Assembly: GCF_036173105.1 (NCBI RefSeq)
Contig: NZ_CP108053.1
Location: forward strand, 1,240,001-1,304,000
Direction of reading: 5' to 3'
DNA length: 64,000 bases
Origin: Streptomyces sp. NBC_00287
Lineage (GTDB): Bacteria > Actinomycetota > Actinomycetes > Streptomycetales > Streptomycetaceae
Under the pieces are notes generated by a model, which saw only the letters and a program-made list of their open reading frames with translations, was not told the origin of the DNA and did no database searches. Shown in pieces: positions 23,348 to 33,819 of the stretch; the stretch's first letter is position 1; every line of letters starts with the position of its first letter. The position numbers were made by a program, and so were the translations under genes.

Positions 23348-26257
23348 ATGCTGTACCCTCGGCGACTCGCCCCGGTAGTCAAATTTGAGGAACTCACCAT
23401 CGCTGTGCAGAAGGTTCCCCCGGCAACACCCTCCGAGATCTTCGAACTGGCCCACTGCAGTGCCGTGTTCATGCCCGGTGATCCGGCACGCACCGGCAAG
23501 GTCGCCTTCTGGCACCCCGACGGCGATGCCCTGCCCTTCGTCGAGGCGGGGTCGACCGGGGACCTGACCCTCGTCGTGCCCGGCGGTGACCGCGTCGAGC
23601 CCACGAGCGTCCCCGCCGTGCTGCTGCCCCTGCGCGCGGCCCTGCCCGTCCTGACCCGCGCGCGTGCCTCCGGCCACGCGCATCGAGGGTCCGAGTTCTG
23701 GGGCGCGGCGGCTGTGCTGGCGCTGCAGTTCGCGGCGCGAGGACTGCTGTTGCCCGGACTGTCGCCGACCGACCACGACGCCTGGCGCACCGGCCCACTG
23801 AGCACTACGGACCTCGAGCACATGCGACGGCTCGCCGCGGCGATGCCGCCCGAGGCGCACGCCGTGCCACTGAAGACCACCGGCCCCCTGCGGCTGCCCG
23901 ACCCCGAACGGCTGCTGCGCGCCTTCCTGGACGCCGTCGCGGACACCCTGCCCCGCACATCCGCGGCCCCCTTCGTGACCGGCGGCCCCGCCTACGCCGC
24001 GCCAGAGCCGCAGCAGCTGCCCGAGCATCGCGCATGGGCGGCCGATGTCGCCGCGGGCCACGACGCCGGGGTGCGGCTCTCCCTGCGCGTCGAGGTTCCC
24101 GGCCTGGCCACCGTGACCGAGGAGGATGCGGCGCCCGCGTTCCGTGCCGTGCTCCAGGTGCACAGCGTGAGCGATCCGGCGCTCGTCGCGGAGGCCGCCC
24201 AGGTGTGGGCCGGGGCCTCCGCCTTCGGCTCCCGCGCGCGGATGGACGCCCTGCTGGCGCTGCGCCGCGCGGCACGCGCATGGCCGCCGCTCGCTCCCCT
24301 GCTCTCGGCCACGGTGCCGGACGCCGTCGAACTGGCCGACGAGGAGGTCACCGACCTGCTCTCGCACGGCGCCCGGGCCCTGACCGGAGCGGGTGTCGAC
24401 GTGCACTGGCCCAAGGAGCTGGCCCACGAACTCACCGCCCGCGCGGTGGTCGGCCCGCCCGACGACGAGACGGGCCCCGCCGACCTGTCCTCCGACACGC
24501 CGTCGTTCCTGTCCGCCGACGCCCTGCTCGCCTTCGACTGGCGGTTCGCGCTGGGCGACCAGCGGCTCACCCGTGAGGATCTGGACCGTCTGGCCGAGGC
24601 CAACCGGCCGCTCGTGCGGTTGCGCGACCAGTGGGTCCTGGTCGATCCCGAGGAGGTGCGCCGGGCTCGCGGGCAGCGGGACCGCAAGGTGACGCCCGTC
24701 GACGCGCTGAGCGCCGCTCTGACGGGCTCCACCGAGGTCGACGGCCGCCGGCTCGAAGTGCAGCCCACGGGGTGGCTGGCGGCCTTGCGGGAGCGGCTCG
24801 CCGACCCGGAGGGGCAGGAGCCGGTCCCGCAGCCCGAAGCGCTCGCGGCGACCCTGCGCGACTACCAGCGGCGGGGCCTGAACTGGCTGGCCCGTTTGAC
24901 CTCGCTGGGCCTGGGCTGCTGTCTGGCCGACGACATGGGACTCGGAAAGACGATCACGCTCATCGCGCTGCATCTGCACCGGCAGACGGACGACTCGTCG
25001 GCCGGTCCCACGCTGGTGGTGTGCCCGACCTCGCTGATGGGCAACTGGCAGCGCGAGATCGAGAAGTTCGCCCCCGGAACGCCCGTGCGCCGCTTCCACG
25101 GCGCCCGGCGCGACCTCGACACCCTCGCCGACGGGGAGTTCGTGCTCACCACGTACGGCACGATGCGCCTGGACGCGCGCCGGCTCGCCGAGGCGCCGTG
25201 GGGCATGGTCGTGGCCGACGAGGCCCAGCATGTGAAGAACCCCTACTCGGCGACCGCGCGGGAGCTGCGCTCCATCGGCGCACGCGCGCGTGTGGCGCTC
25301 ACCGGCACCCCGGTGGAGAACAACCTGTCGGAGCTGTGGGCGATCCTCGACTGGACGACCCCGGGACTCCTCGGCCGCCTCGGCACGTTCCGCACCCGGT
25401 ACGCGCAGCCCGTCGAGGGCGGTCAGGATCCGGCCGCCGCCGAGCGGCTCGCGCGGCTGGTCCGCCCGTTCCTGTTGCGGCGCCGCAAGTCGGACCCCGG
25501 GATCGCACCGGAGCTGCCGCCGAAGACCGAGACCGACCGCGCCGTGTCGCTCTCCAAGGAGCAGGCGGGTCTGTACGAGGCGGTGGTGCGCGAGACGCTC
25601 GCGGAGATCGCCGAGGCCGACAGCATGGCGCGGCGCGGACTGATCGTGAAGCTGCTCACGGGCCTGAAGCAGATCTGCAACCACCCGGCGCAGTACCTCA
25701 AGGAGGAGCGGCCGAGGATCGCCGGGCGCTCCGGGAAGCTGGAGCTCCTGGACGAACTGCTCGACACTATCCTCTCCGAGGGGGCGGGCGTTCTGGTCTT
25801 CACCCAGTACGTGCGCATGGGGCGCCTCATCGAACGGCATCTGGCGGCCCGTGGCGTGAACTCCCAGTTCCTGCACGGCGGGACGCCGATCGCCGCGCGC
25901 GAGGAGCTGGTGCGCCGGTTCCAGGAGGGTGAAGTCCCGGTCTTCCTGCTGTCGTTGAAGGCGGCGGGCACGGGCCTGAACCTCACGCGGGCCGAGCATG
26001 TCGTGCACTACGACCGCTGGTGGAACCCTGCCGTGGAGGCGCAGGCCACCGACCGCGCGTACCGCATCGGTCAGACGCGGCCCGTGCAGGTGCACCGGCT
26101 GATCGCCGAGGGGACGATCGAGGACCGTATCGCCGACATGCTGAGCCGCAAGAAGGAGCTGGCCGATGCCGTGCTCGGCTCCGGTGAGGCGGCGCTCACG
26201 GAGCTGACGGATGCGGAACTGGCCGATCTGGTGGAACTGCGAGGGGGCGCACGATGA
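23348..26257 (+). CDS. SNF2/SWI2-type DEAD/DEAH helicase
   Basis: This protein of about 969 residues has an N-terminal SNF2-helper region (bacterial SNF2_assoc type) and a C-terminal ATPase. The ATPase motifs are DDMGLGKTITLIAL (I), VVCPTSLMGNW (Ia), DEAQHVKNP (II, DEAQ), ALTGTPVENNLSELWAI (III), then VFTQYVRMG, LLSLKAAGTGLNLTRA (V) and QATDRAYRIGQTRPV (VI). It would remodel protein-DNA complexes or act in repair. The start is uncertain: ATG 23348 lacks a ribosome binding site, and GTG 23405 has GAGGAA 12 bp upstream. Its stop overlaps the SWIM gene's ATG, so the two are translationally coupled. Confidence 0.92.
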   Translation: MLYPRRLAPVVKFEELTIAVQKVPPATPSEIFELAHCSAVFMPGDPARTGKVAFWHPDGDALPFVEAGSTGDLTLVVPGGDRVEPTSVPAVLLPLRAALPVLTRARASGHAHRGSEFWGAAAVLALQFAARGLLLPGLSPTDHDAWRTGPLSTTDLEHMRRLAAAMPPEAHAVPLKTTGPLRLPDPERLLRAFLDAVADTLPRTSAAPFVTGGPAYAAPEPQQLPEHRAWAADVAAGHDAGVRLSLRVEVPGLATVTEEDAAPAFRAVLQVHSVSDPALVAEAAQVWAGASAFGSRARMDALLALRRAARAWPPLAPLLSATVPDAVELADEEVTDLLSHGARALTGAGVDVHWPKELAHELTARAVVGPPDDETGPADLSSDTPSFLSADALLAFDWRFALGDQRLTREDLDRLAEANRPLVRLRDQWVLVDPEEVRRARGQRDRKVTPVDALSAALTGSTEVDGRRLEVQPTGWLAALRERLADPEGQEPVPQPEALAATLRDYQRRGLNWLARLTSLGLGCCLADDMGLGKTITLIALHLHRQTDDSSAGPTLVVCPTSLMGNWQREIEKFAPGTPVRRFHGARRDLDTLADGEFVLTTYGTMRLDARRLAEAPWGMVVADEAQHVKNPYSATARELRSIGARARVALTGTPVENNLSELWAILDWTTPGLLGRLGTFRTRYAQPVEGGQDPAAAERLARLVRPFLLRRRKSDPGIAPELPPKTETDRAVSLSKEQAGLYEAVVRETLAEIAEADSMARRGLIVKLLTGLKQICNHPAQYLKEERPRIAGRSGKLELLDELLDTILSEGAGVLVFTQYVRMGRLIERHLAARGVNSQFLHGGTPIAAREELVRRFQEGEVPVFLLSLKAAGTGLNLTRAEHVVHYDRWWNPAVEAQATDRAYRIGQTRPVQVHRLIAEGTIEDRIADMLSRKKELADAVLGSGEAALTELTDAELADLVELRGGAR

Positions 26258-27507
26258 ATCGCTACGACGGTGACGAGGACGTGGAGCGCACGTTCGCTCC
26301 GCTGCCGCCCGCGCACGGGAAGGGCTTCGCGCAGACGTGGTGGGGCCGGGCCTGGATGAAGGCGCTGGAGGACACCGCGCTCGACTCCCAGCAGCTCAAG
26401 GCGGGCCGCAGGCTCGCCCGCGCGGGAAGCGTGGGCGCGGTGTCGGTGCGCCCGGGGCGCATCACGGCCGTCGTGCAGGACCACGACCGCACACAACACC
26501 GGGCGGACGTCCTGCTGGCAGAGCTGTCCGACGAACAGTGGGACCGGTTCCTGGACATGACCGTCGAGCGGGCCGGGCATGTCGCGGCGCTGCTGGACCG
26601 CGACATGCCGCCGCACCTGGTCGAGGACGCGGCGGCCACCGGCGTCGACCTGCTGCCCGGCATGGGCGACCTGGAGCCCGAGTGCGACTGCGGGGCCTGG
26701 GACCACTGCAGGCACACGGCGGCCCTGTGCTACCAGGTGGCGCGGCTGCTGGACCAGGATCCGTTCGTGCTGCTGTTGATGCGGGGACGGGGTGAACGGG
26801 CCCTGCTGGACGACCTCCAGGCCCGCAGCACCGCACCCACCGAGGCGGCGTCCGAACCGGAGGGCGTGGACGCCGCTGAGGCGTTCGCGGCCGGGTACAT
26901 CCTGCCGCCGCTGCCGGACCTCCCCGAACTCCCCGAGGAGCCGGGTGTACCGCCGTCCCTCGACACCGAGACGCCTCCCCCGTCCGATGTCGACCCCGTC
27001 GCCCTGGAGTACCTCGCCGCCCGCACCGCGGCGGAGGCGCACCATCTGCTCGTCGACGCGCTGCGCGGAGCGGCGGAGCGCCCTGACCTGCCGCCGGAAC
27101 AGGACGCGGTCCGGCTCGCCGCCGGCATTCCCGCGGAGGCCGTGATGGAGCGCCTCGCCGAAGGTTCGGGGCGCAGCCGGGAGCAGTTGGCCCTGGCGGT
27201 ACGGGCCTGGGAGCTCGGCGGGACGGCCGCGCTGTCCGTACTGGAGGACGAGTGGGCCGTAGAGGGCGAAACCCTCGTACGCGCGCGTGCGGCTCTGGAG
27301 TCGGCCTGGGACGAGGGCGAGCGTCCGTCGCTGCGGGCCAAGGGCAACCGGTGGACGGCCGTCGGCACGGCGGGGCAGGTGCGGCTGGGGCTGGACGGCC
27401 GCTGGTGGCCGTACCGGAAGGAGCGGGGCCGCTGGGTGCCGGCCGGCGGGCCCTCCCAGGACCCGGCCACGGCACTTGCCTCGGCGGAGCCCGGGTCCGA
27501 CGGGTAG
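26254..27507 (+). CDS. SWIM zinc-finger protein
   Basis: This 417-residue protein has an N-terminal GFAQTWWGRAWMKALED and a SWIM motif at about residues 146-162 (ECDCGAWDHCRHTAALCYQ: CxC, then CxH). The rest is Ala/Glu/Pro-rich. SWIM proteins next to SNF2 helicases are a conserved bacterial pair and probably bind DNA or the helicase. The ATG overlaps the helicase stop (ATGA). The last ordered segment reads GKGNRWTAVG-like in the C-terminal third. Confidence 0.93.
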   Translation: MNRYDGDEDVERTFAPLPPAHGKGFAQTWWGRAWMKALEDTALDSQQLKAGRRLARAGSVGAVSVRPGRITAVVQDHDRTQHRADVLLAELSDEQWDRFLDMTVERAGHVAALLDRDMPPHLVEDAAATGVDLLPGMGDLEPECDCGAWDHCRHTAALCYQVARLLDQDPFVLLLMRGRGERALLDDLQARSTAPTEAASEPEGVDAAEAFAAGYILPPLPDLPELPEEPGVPPSLDTETPPPSDVDPVALEYLAARTAAEAHHLLVDALRGAAERPDLPPEQDAVRLAAGIPAEAVMERLAEGSGRSREQLALAVRAWELGGTAALSVLEDEWAVEGETLVRARAALESAWDEGERPSLRAKGNRWTAVGTAGQVRLGLDGRWWPYRKERGRWVPAGGPSQDPATALASAEPGSDG

Positions 27508-27658
27508 CGCCCTGCGCGAAGTCCGCCCGGGGATCATGGTGTTCGGGACGTCGGCTCGACGAGCGGCCGACGTCCCGGGTTCATCCGTTGGTCGCGCCGC
27601 GTTCCGCGCGGGGCCCAAATCTGGCCGCTGTCAGCGAACTTGCTCCTCAGGAGGCCCG

Positions 27659-28984
27659 ATGTCCCCGCGCCGCGTCCACCGTTCCGTCGCAGCGGGCGTA
27701 CCCCTTGCCGTCATGGCCGTCCTGGCGGCAACGGGTCCGGCCGCGGGCACACCGTCCGAGGACGCCCGGGTCATCGGCACCGCCACGCTCGGCGACATAC
27801 CGCTCGCCGCGTTCAGCAACGCCCTGCTGCCCGGCACGGTCGCCGACGACCGGGGTGTCGATCTCGGTGGCATCGGCAGCGACATCTACCCGACGGGCCG
27901 CAAGGGCGAGTTCTGGACCGTCACCGACCGCGGGCCCAACGGTCAGATCAAGGTGGACGGCACCAAGCGCCGCACCTTCCCGGTGCCCGGTTTCGACCCG
28001 GCGATCGTCAAGATCCGAGTCTCGGGCGACTCGGTGCGGGTCATCGACGCGATCCCGCTGACCACCTCCTCCGGCAAACCCGTCACCGGGCTGTCCAACC
28101 AGGAGGGCCGCGACGAGGCGCCGTACTCGTACAACGCGAGCACGCCGCTGTCGTACAACCCCAATGGTCTTGACACCGAGGGCATCGTGCGGGCCAAGAA
28201 CGGGAGTTTCTGGCTCGTCGACGAGTACGGGCCCTCGCTCGTGCATGTCTCCGCGCGCGGGAAGGTCCTCACGCGCTACGTGCCCGAGGGGCTGAACCTC
28301 ACCGGCGCCGACTACCCGGTGGTCGAGGCGCTGCCCGCCGTCCTGCTGCACCGCAAGACCAACCGCGGTTTCGAGGGGCTCGCCCAACTTCCCGGCGGCG
28401 ACCTGGTGATGGCCGTGCAGAGCCCGCTCTCGCTGCCCGACGCGGACGTCGGTGAAGCCTCGCGCACCACTCGTCTGCTGCGTTTCTCGCCGAAGAAGAA
28501 GGCGGTCACCGCCGAGTACGCCTACCGCTTCGACCCGGTGAACGTGGTGGACCCCAGCGAGGACGACACCTCCGAGCTGAAGATCTCCTCGGTGGTCGCC
28601 GTCGGCGGCAACCGGCTGCTGGTGGAAGAGCGCACCGACAAGGCGGCCCGGCTGCACCTGGTACGGCTGGACAAGGACGCGAACATTCTCGGCGGTCCCT
28701 GGGACGACGACACGACGTCGCCGTCGCTGGAGGAGCTCGACGATCCGGCCACCGCGGGCGTGCCCGTCCTCCCCAAGAAGCTGGTCGTCGATCTCGGCAC
28801 GGTCGCCGGGGTGCCCGGCAAGATCGAGGGCGTCGCGCGCGTGGACCACGACACCCTCGCCCTGATCAACGACAACGACTTCGGCATGACCGACGGGACG
28901 GGCGCGTTCGACGCGCAGGGCCGACTGGTCGACAGCGGGATCGAGACGAGGGTGACGTACGTCCGGCTGCCGCGCGGCATCTGA
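27659..28984 (+). CDS. Secreted esterase-like/phytase-like beta-propeller protein
   Basis: This 441-residue protein has a signal peptide (MSPRRVHRSVAAG, hydrophobic core, cleavage near AAG-T). The mature part has the esterase-like activity of phytase pattern: DLGGIGSDIYPTG, EFWTVTDRGPNGQI, LDTEGIVRAKNGSFWLVDEYG, GFEGLAQLPGGDL and GVARVDHDTLALINDNDFG. This suggests a beta-propeller with acidic metal-binding sites. It is extracellular and may release phosphate from phosphoesters, but the activity is weakly defined for the family. The ATG at 27659 has CAGGAGG. Confidence 0.9.
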   Translation: MSPRRVHRSVAAGVPLAVMAVLAATGPAAGTPSEDARVIGTATLGDIPLAAFSNALLPGTVADDRGVDLGGIGSDIYPTGRKGEFWTVTDRGPNGQIKVDGTKRRTFPVPGFDPAIVKIRVSGDSVRVIDAIPLTTSSGKPVTGLSNQEGRDEAPYSYNASTPLSYNPNGLDTEGIVRAKNGSFWLVDEYGPSLVHVSARGKVLTRYVPEGLNLTGADYPVVEALPAVLLHRKTNRGFEGLAQLPGGDLVMAVQSPLSLPDADVGEASRTTRLLRFSPKKKAVTAEYAYRFDPVNVVDPSEDDTSELKISSVVAVGGNRLLVEERTDKAARLHLVRLDKDANILGGPWDDDTTSPSLEELDDPATAGVPVLPKKLVVDLGTVAGVPGKIEGVARVDHDTLALINDNDFGMTDGTGAFDAQGRLVDSGIETRVTYVRLPRGI

Positions 28985-28987
28985 CAG

Positions 28988-29035
28988 CGGCCTGCACGCG
29001 TGCGTGGTGGTTCATCTCCGCCACGCATGCGGCCG
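28988..29035. terminator. Imperfect hairpin between convergent genes
   Basis: TGCGTGG (29001) pairs with CCACGCA (29021), and outer CGGCC/GGCCG segments extend the stem. It lies in the 56-bp gap between two convergent genes and probably serves as a bidirectional terminator. There is no T tract. Confidence 0.5.
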
Positions 29036-29040
29036 TTGCC

Positions 29041-29475
29041 TTACGGCAGTTCGACCTCGTCAAGGTCCGGCAGCAGCGACTCGATCTCACTGGGAAGGTC
29101 GCTGGGGAGCTCGCTTGGCAACTCACTGGGGAAACCCGACGGCAGTTCGCTCGGCAGTCTGCTGGGCAGTTCGGTCGGAAGGCTGAACGACGGCCTCGGC
29201 GACGGGCTCTCGCTGCTCTCCGCGGGCGCCTTCTCCTCCGGCGACTCGTCGCTCCCCGAGGCCAACAGCACCACCAGAGCGACGGCCACGCCCGCCACGA
29301 TCACGGCGAGCAGGGCGAGCAGAGGACCGCGTCGCCTTCTCGGGCCTCCGCCGGGCGGCGGGTCGTACGAAGGTGGTCCGAAGCCGTCGGTGGGCGGTCC
29401 GAAACCACCGCCCGGGGGCGGCGTGTCGCCCGGCGGTGGACCGGGCGGCTGGGGCGGTACGGGCGGGATGGCCAT
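29041..29475 (-). CDS. Pro-rich single-pass membrane protein with LPSE repeats
   Basis: This 144-residue protein has a Pro/Gly-rich cytoplasmic N-terminus (1-45), four arginines (46-49), one membrane helix (about 51-72), a short acidic linker (ESPEEKAPAESSES), then an outside tail of tetrapeptide repeats LPSE/LPSD/LPSR (99-130) and an acidic end. The ATG at 29475 is used; a GTG 15 bp upstream is possible. The topology is N-in, C-out by the positive-inside rule. The function is unknown. The repetitive tail may be a wall-spanning spacer. Confidence 0.75.
   Translation of the reverse strand: MAIPPVPPQPPGPPPGDTPPPGGGFGPPTDGFGPPSYDPPPGGGPRRRRGPLLALLAVIVAGVAVALVVLLASGSDESPEEKAPAESSESPSPRPSFSLPTELPSRLPSELPSGFPSELPSELPSDLPSEIESLLPDLDEVELP
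29086..29181 (-). repeat. 12-bp coding repeat (LPSx tetrapeptide, 8 units)
   Basis: Residues 99-130 of the membrane protein are eight tandem tetrapeptides of the form (L/F)P(S/T)x, with x being E, R, G or D. The DNA period is 12 bp. Confidence 0.85.
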
Positions 29476-29635
29476 ACCGCCCAGAGTCACCTCCCGGCGG
29501 TGATCACGCGAGGCCGTTACGGAAGTTGATACCGGCCCATGCCGTGGACGGCACAATTCCGGTGCATTCCCTGCGGCATGACGTGCGCCGCGCGCGGGAC
29601 GCCACCGAACGGCAGCGCCCCACGCGCGTGCTCGT

Positions 29636-30951
<1,316 letters not shown>

Positions 30952-32397
30952 ATGTCAGCAGCCGAAGGACCGCTCGTCGTCGGCGTGGACACGTCCACCC
31001 AGTCCACCAAGGCCCTCGTCGTCGACGCGGCCACCGGGCAGGTCGTCGCGAGCGGCCAAGCCCCGCACACCGTGTCCTCGGGGGCGGGCCGTGAATCCGA
31101 CCCCCGCCAGTGGTGGGACGCCCTGTGCGAGGCGCTGCGGCAGTGCGGTGACGCGGCGCACGAGGCCGCCGCGGTGTCGATCGGCGGCCAGCAGCACGGC
31201 CTGGTCACCCTGGACGAGCGGGGCGAACCGGTCCGCCCGGCGATGCTGTGGAACGACGTCCGCTCGGCGCCGCAGGCCCGCCGTCTCATCGAGGAACTGG
31301 GCGGCCCGAAGGCCTGGGCCGAGCGCACCGGGAGTGTGCCCGGCGCGTCCTTCACGGTGACGAAATGGGCCTGGCTGGCCGAACACGAGCCCGAGGCCGT
31401 CCGCGCGACCAAGGCGGTACGACTCCCCCACGACTACCTCACCGAGCGCCTCACCGGACAGGGCACGACCGACCGCGGCGACGCCTCCGGCACGGGCTGG
31501 TGGGCGTCCGGGACGGAGTCGTACGACGAGGAAACCCTGGCGCATGTGGGCCTCGACCCCGCGCTGCTGCCCCGGGTGGTCCGGCCCGGCGAGGTGGCGG
31601 GCACCGTACGCACCCACCACGACCTGCCGTTCTCCAAGGGCACCCTGGTCGCTCCCGGCACCGGCGACAACGCAGCCGCCGCGCTCGGCCTAGGCCTGCG
31701 CCCCGGCACCCCGGTGCTCAGCCTCGGCACCTCCGGGACGGTGTACGCCGTCTCCAAGCACCGCCCCGCGGACCCGACCGGCACGGTCGCGGGCTTCGCC
31801 GACGCGCACGGCGACTGGCTGCCGTTGGCCTGCACCCTGAACTGCACACTCGCCGTCGACCGCGTGGCCGCGCTGCTGGGCCTGGACCGCGAGGCGGTGG
31901 AACCGGCCGCCGACGTCACGCTGCTGCCCTACCTGGACGGCGAACGCACCCCGAACCTGCCCAACGCCTCGGGTCTGCTGCTCGGCCTGCGCCACGACAC
32001 CACCGCCGGCCAGCTCCTCCAGGCCGCCTACGACGGCGCCGTCCACTCCCTGCTGGGCGCGCTGGACCTGGTCCTCGACGCCGAAGCGGACCGCTCGGCC
32101 CCGCTGCTGCTGATCGGCGGCGGCGCGCGCGGCACGGCCTGGCAGCAGACCGTACGTAGGCTGTCGGGCCGTGCCGTACAGGTGCCCGAGGCCAAGGAAC
32201 TGGTGGCGCTCGGCGCCGCGGCCCAGGCGGCCGGCCTGCTGACCGGCGAAGATCCGGCCGCAGTCGCCCGGCGCTGGAACACGGCCGCGGGTCCGGTGCT
32301 GGACGCGGTGGAGCGGGACGAGGCGACCCTGGCGCGGATCGCCGGGGTACTCTCCGACGCGGCCCCGCTGCTGGAGCGGGGGACGAAGGCCCAGTAA
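30952..32397 (+). CDS. xylB: Xylulokinase
   Basis: This 481-residue FGGY kinase begins VVGVDTSTQSTKALVVD (phosphate-1 motif) and has SIGGQQHGLVTLD, AMLWNDVR, PHDYLTERLTG, GTGDNAAAALGLG, SLGTSGTVYAVS and LIGGGARGTAWQQ. It phosphorylates D-xylulose to xylulose-5-phosphate for the pentose phosphate pathway. The ATG at 30952 is chosen for its AAGAGGAGAG site. The ROK repressor follows 27 bp later on the same strand. Confidence 0.96.
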   Translation: MSAAEGPLVVGVDTSTQSTKALVVDAATGQVVASGQAPHTVSSGAGRESDPRQWWDALCEALRQCGDAAHEAAAVSIGGQQHGLVTLDERGEPVRPAMLWNDVRSAPQARRLIEELGGPKAWAERTGSVPGASFTVTKWAWLAEHEPEAVRATKAVRLPHDYLTERLTGQGTTDRGDASGTGWWASGTESYDEETLAHVGLDPALLPRVVRPGEVAGTVRTHHDLPFSKGTLVAPGTGDNAAAALGLGLRPGTPVLSLGTSGTVYAVSKHRPADPTGTVAGFADAHGDWLPLACTLNCTLAVDRVAALLGLDREAVEPAADVTLLPYLDGERTPNLPNASGLLLGLRHDTTAGQLLQAAYDGAVHSLLGALDLVLDAEADRSAPLLLIGGGARGTAWQQTVRRLSGRAVQVPEAKELVALGAAAQAAGLLTGEDPAAVARRWNTAAGPVLDAVERDEATLARIAGVLSDAAPLLERGTKAQ

Positions 32398-32424
32398 CCG
32401 CACCGATCGAGGACTGACGGAGGA

Positions 32425-33612
32425 ATGACCGCACCGCTTCCCGGACGGGCGCTGCCCGACACCCAGCAGGGCATGCGCCGCCGCAATCTGTCCCGGGTGA
32501 TGCACACCGTCAGCGCGGAGGGCCCGCTGTCCCGCGCCGCCGTCGCCTCACGGATCGGTCTGACGCGTGCGGCAGTGTCGACCCTCGTGGACGAGCTGAT
32601 CCGTTCGGGCCTGATCGAGGAGCTCGGCCCGGAGCGGCCGGGCCGGGTGGGGCGCCCAGGTTCAGCGCTCGCCGTCAGCGCCCACGGCCCGGCCGGCATC
32701 GGCGCCGAGATCGGCGTCGACCACCTCGCGGTGTGCGCGGTCGATCTGCGCGGCGCGGTGCGGGCCAGGGCCGTGCGGCACGGCGCGAACCGGGGGCGCT
32801 CCGCCGAACCGGTGATCCGGGAACTGACCGAGCTGGTGCGGACGGTCGTGGCGGAGGCGGAGCGCGAGGGGCTGTGGCCCGCCGGACTCGCGGTGGCAGT
32901 GCCCGGCCTGGTCGCACGCGACGGCCGTACGGTCGTCCGCGCGCCGAACCTCGAATGGCACGACGTCGACCTCGGGGCCCTGCTGCCCGCGGAGTTCGCG
33001 CCGGCCGTGGACAACGAGGCCAACTTCGGCGCCCTCGCCGAACTCTGGCTCGGCGAGGGGACCCCGCGGGACTTCCTGCATGTGTCCGCGGAGATCGGCA
33101 TCGGTGCGGCCGTGGTCGTGGACGGACAACTGCTGCGCGGAACCCGGGGATTCGCGGGGGAACTGGGGCATGTGCCGGTCCGCCCCGAGGGGCCGCCGTG
33201 CCCGTGCGGGGGGCGCGGCTGTCTGGAGCAGTACGCCGGCGAGGAGGCCGTGCTGCGGGCGGCCGGCCTGGCACCGGGCGAGGACCGCGTCGGGCTGCTC
33301 GCGGGTCGGGCGGCCGAGGGGGACGAGGACGTACGAGGTGCTCTGCACGACGCAGGCGAGGCGCTCGGCGTCGCGCTGACCGGGGCGGTCAATCTACTGG
33401 ACCCCGAGAGCGTGGTGCTCGGCGGTGCGCTGGCCGGGCTCGCGCCCTGGCTGCTGCCCTCGCTGGAGGCCGAGTTGGACGGGCGTACGGCGGGCGCGGC
33501 GTGTCCCGTGTCCGTGTCGCGGCTTGGGCCCGAGGGGCCGCTGCTGGGTGCCGCGCACTGGGTGGTGCGAAGAGTGCTGGACGATCCGGCGGCGGTGGGC
33601 GAACGGGCCTGA
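32425..33612 (+). CDS. ROK family xylose-type repressor
   Basis: This 395-residue ROK protein has an N-terminal helix-turn-helix (about 25-70: LSRAAVASRIGLTRAAVSTL, VDELIRSGLIEE) and the ROK sugar-kinase fold with EIGVDHLAV, VDNEANFGALAE, GIGAAVVVDGQ, GELGHVPV and the zinc motif CPCGGRGCLEQY. It lies directly after xylB, so it is the probable XylR-like repressor of xylA and xylB, with xylose or a xylo-oligosaccharide as inducer. Its 3' end is duplicated just past the stop (see the repeat at 33601). Confidence 0.93.
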   Translation: MTAPLPGRALPDTQQGMRRRNLSRVMHTVSAEGPLSRAAVASRIGLTRAAVSTLVDELIRSGLIEELGPERPGRVGRPGSALAVSAHGPAGIGAEIGVDHLAVCAVDLRGAVRARAVRHGANRGRSAEPVIRELTELVRTVVAEAEREGLWPAGLAVAVPGLVARDGRTVVRAPNLEWHDVDLGALLPAEFAPAVDNEANFGALAELWLGEGTPRDFLHVSAEIGIGAAVVVDGQLLRGTRGFAGELGHVPVRPEGPPCPCGGRGCLEQYAGEEAVLRAAGLAPGEDRVGLLAGRAAEGDEDVRGALHDAGEALGVALTGAVNLLDPESVVLGGALAGLAPWLLPSLEAELDGRTAGAACPVSVSRLGPEGPLLGAAHWVVRRVLDDPAAVGERA

Positions 33613-33670
33613 TTCCAGGCGGGCTTCGCTGGGACGAACAGACCTGATCCCAGGCGGGCTCCACTCGATC
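33601..33670. repeat. 35-bp tandem duplication spanning the ROK stop codon
   Basis: Unit 1 is 33601-33635 and unit 2 is 33636-33670. The first 27 bases differ at 4 positions. Unit 1 contains the last codons and TGA stop of the ROK gene, and unit 2 copies them downstream (GAACAGACCTGA). The gap 33613-33819 holds nothing else recognisable. Confidence 0.85.
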
Positions 33671-33819
33671 GAGTGACGGAGTTTTCCACAGTTCGACCAC
33701 CGTCCACGGAAACACAGCGCCCCCTTCGGCCCAACCCCTCCGCGCCGTACCGTGATTCACGCGAGGGCGCTCCCCGCCCCTCCTCCCCGTGACCTGTGGC
33801 AGAACGGAGCTGAGCGGCG

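Noticed and set aside
22892..26095. Reverse-strand open frame of over 1000 codons
   Set aside because: Only its last 60 codons (22892-23074) have a ribosome binding site and protein-like sequence. The rest is antisense to the SNF2 helicase.
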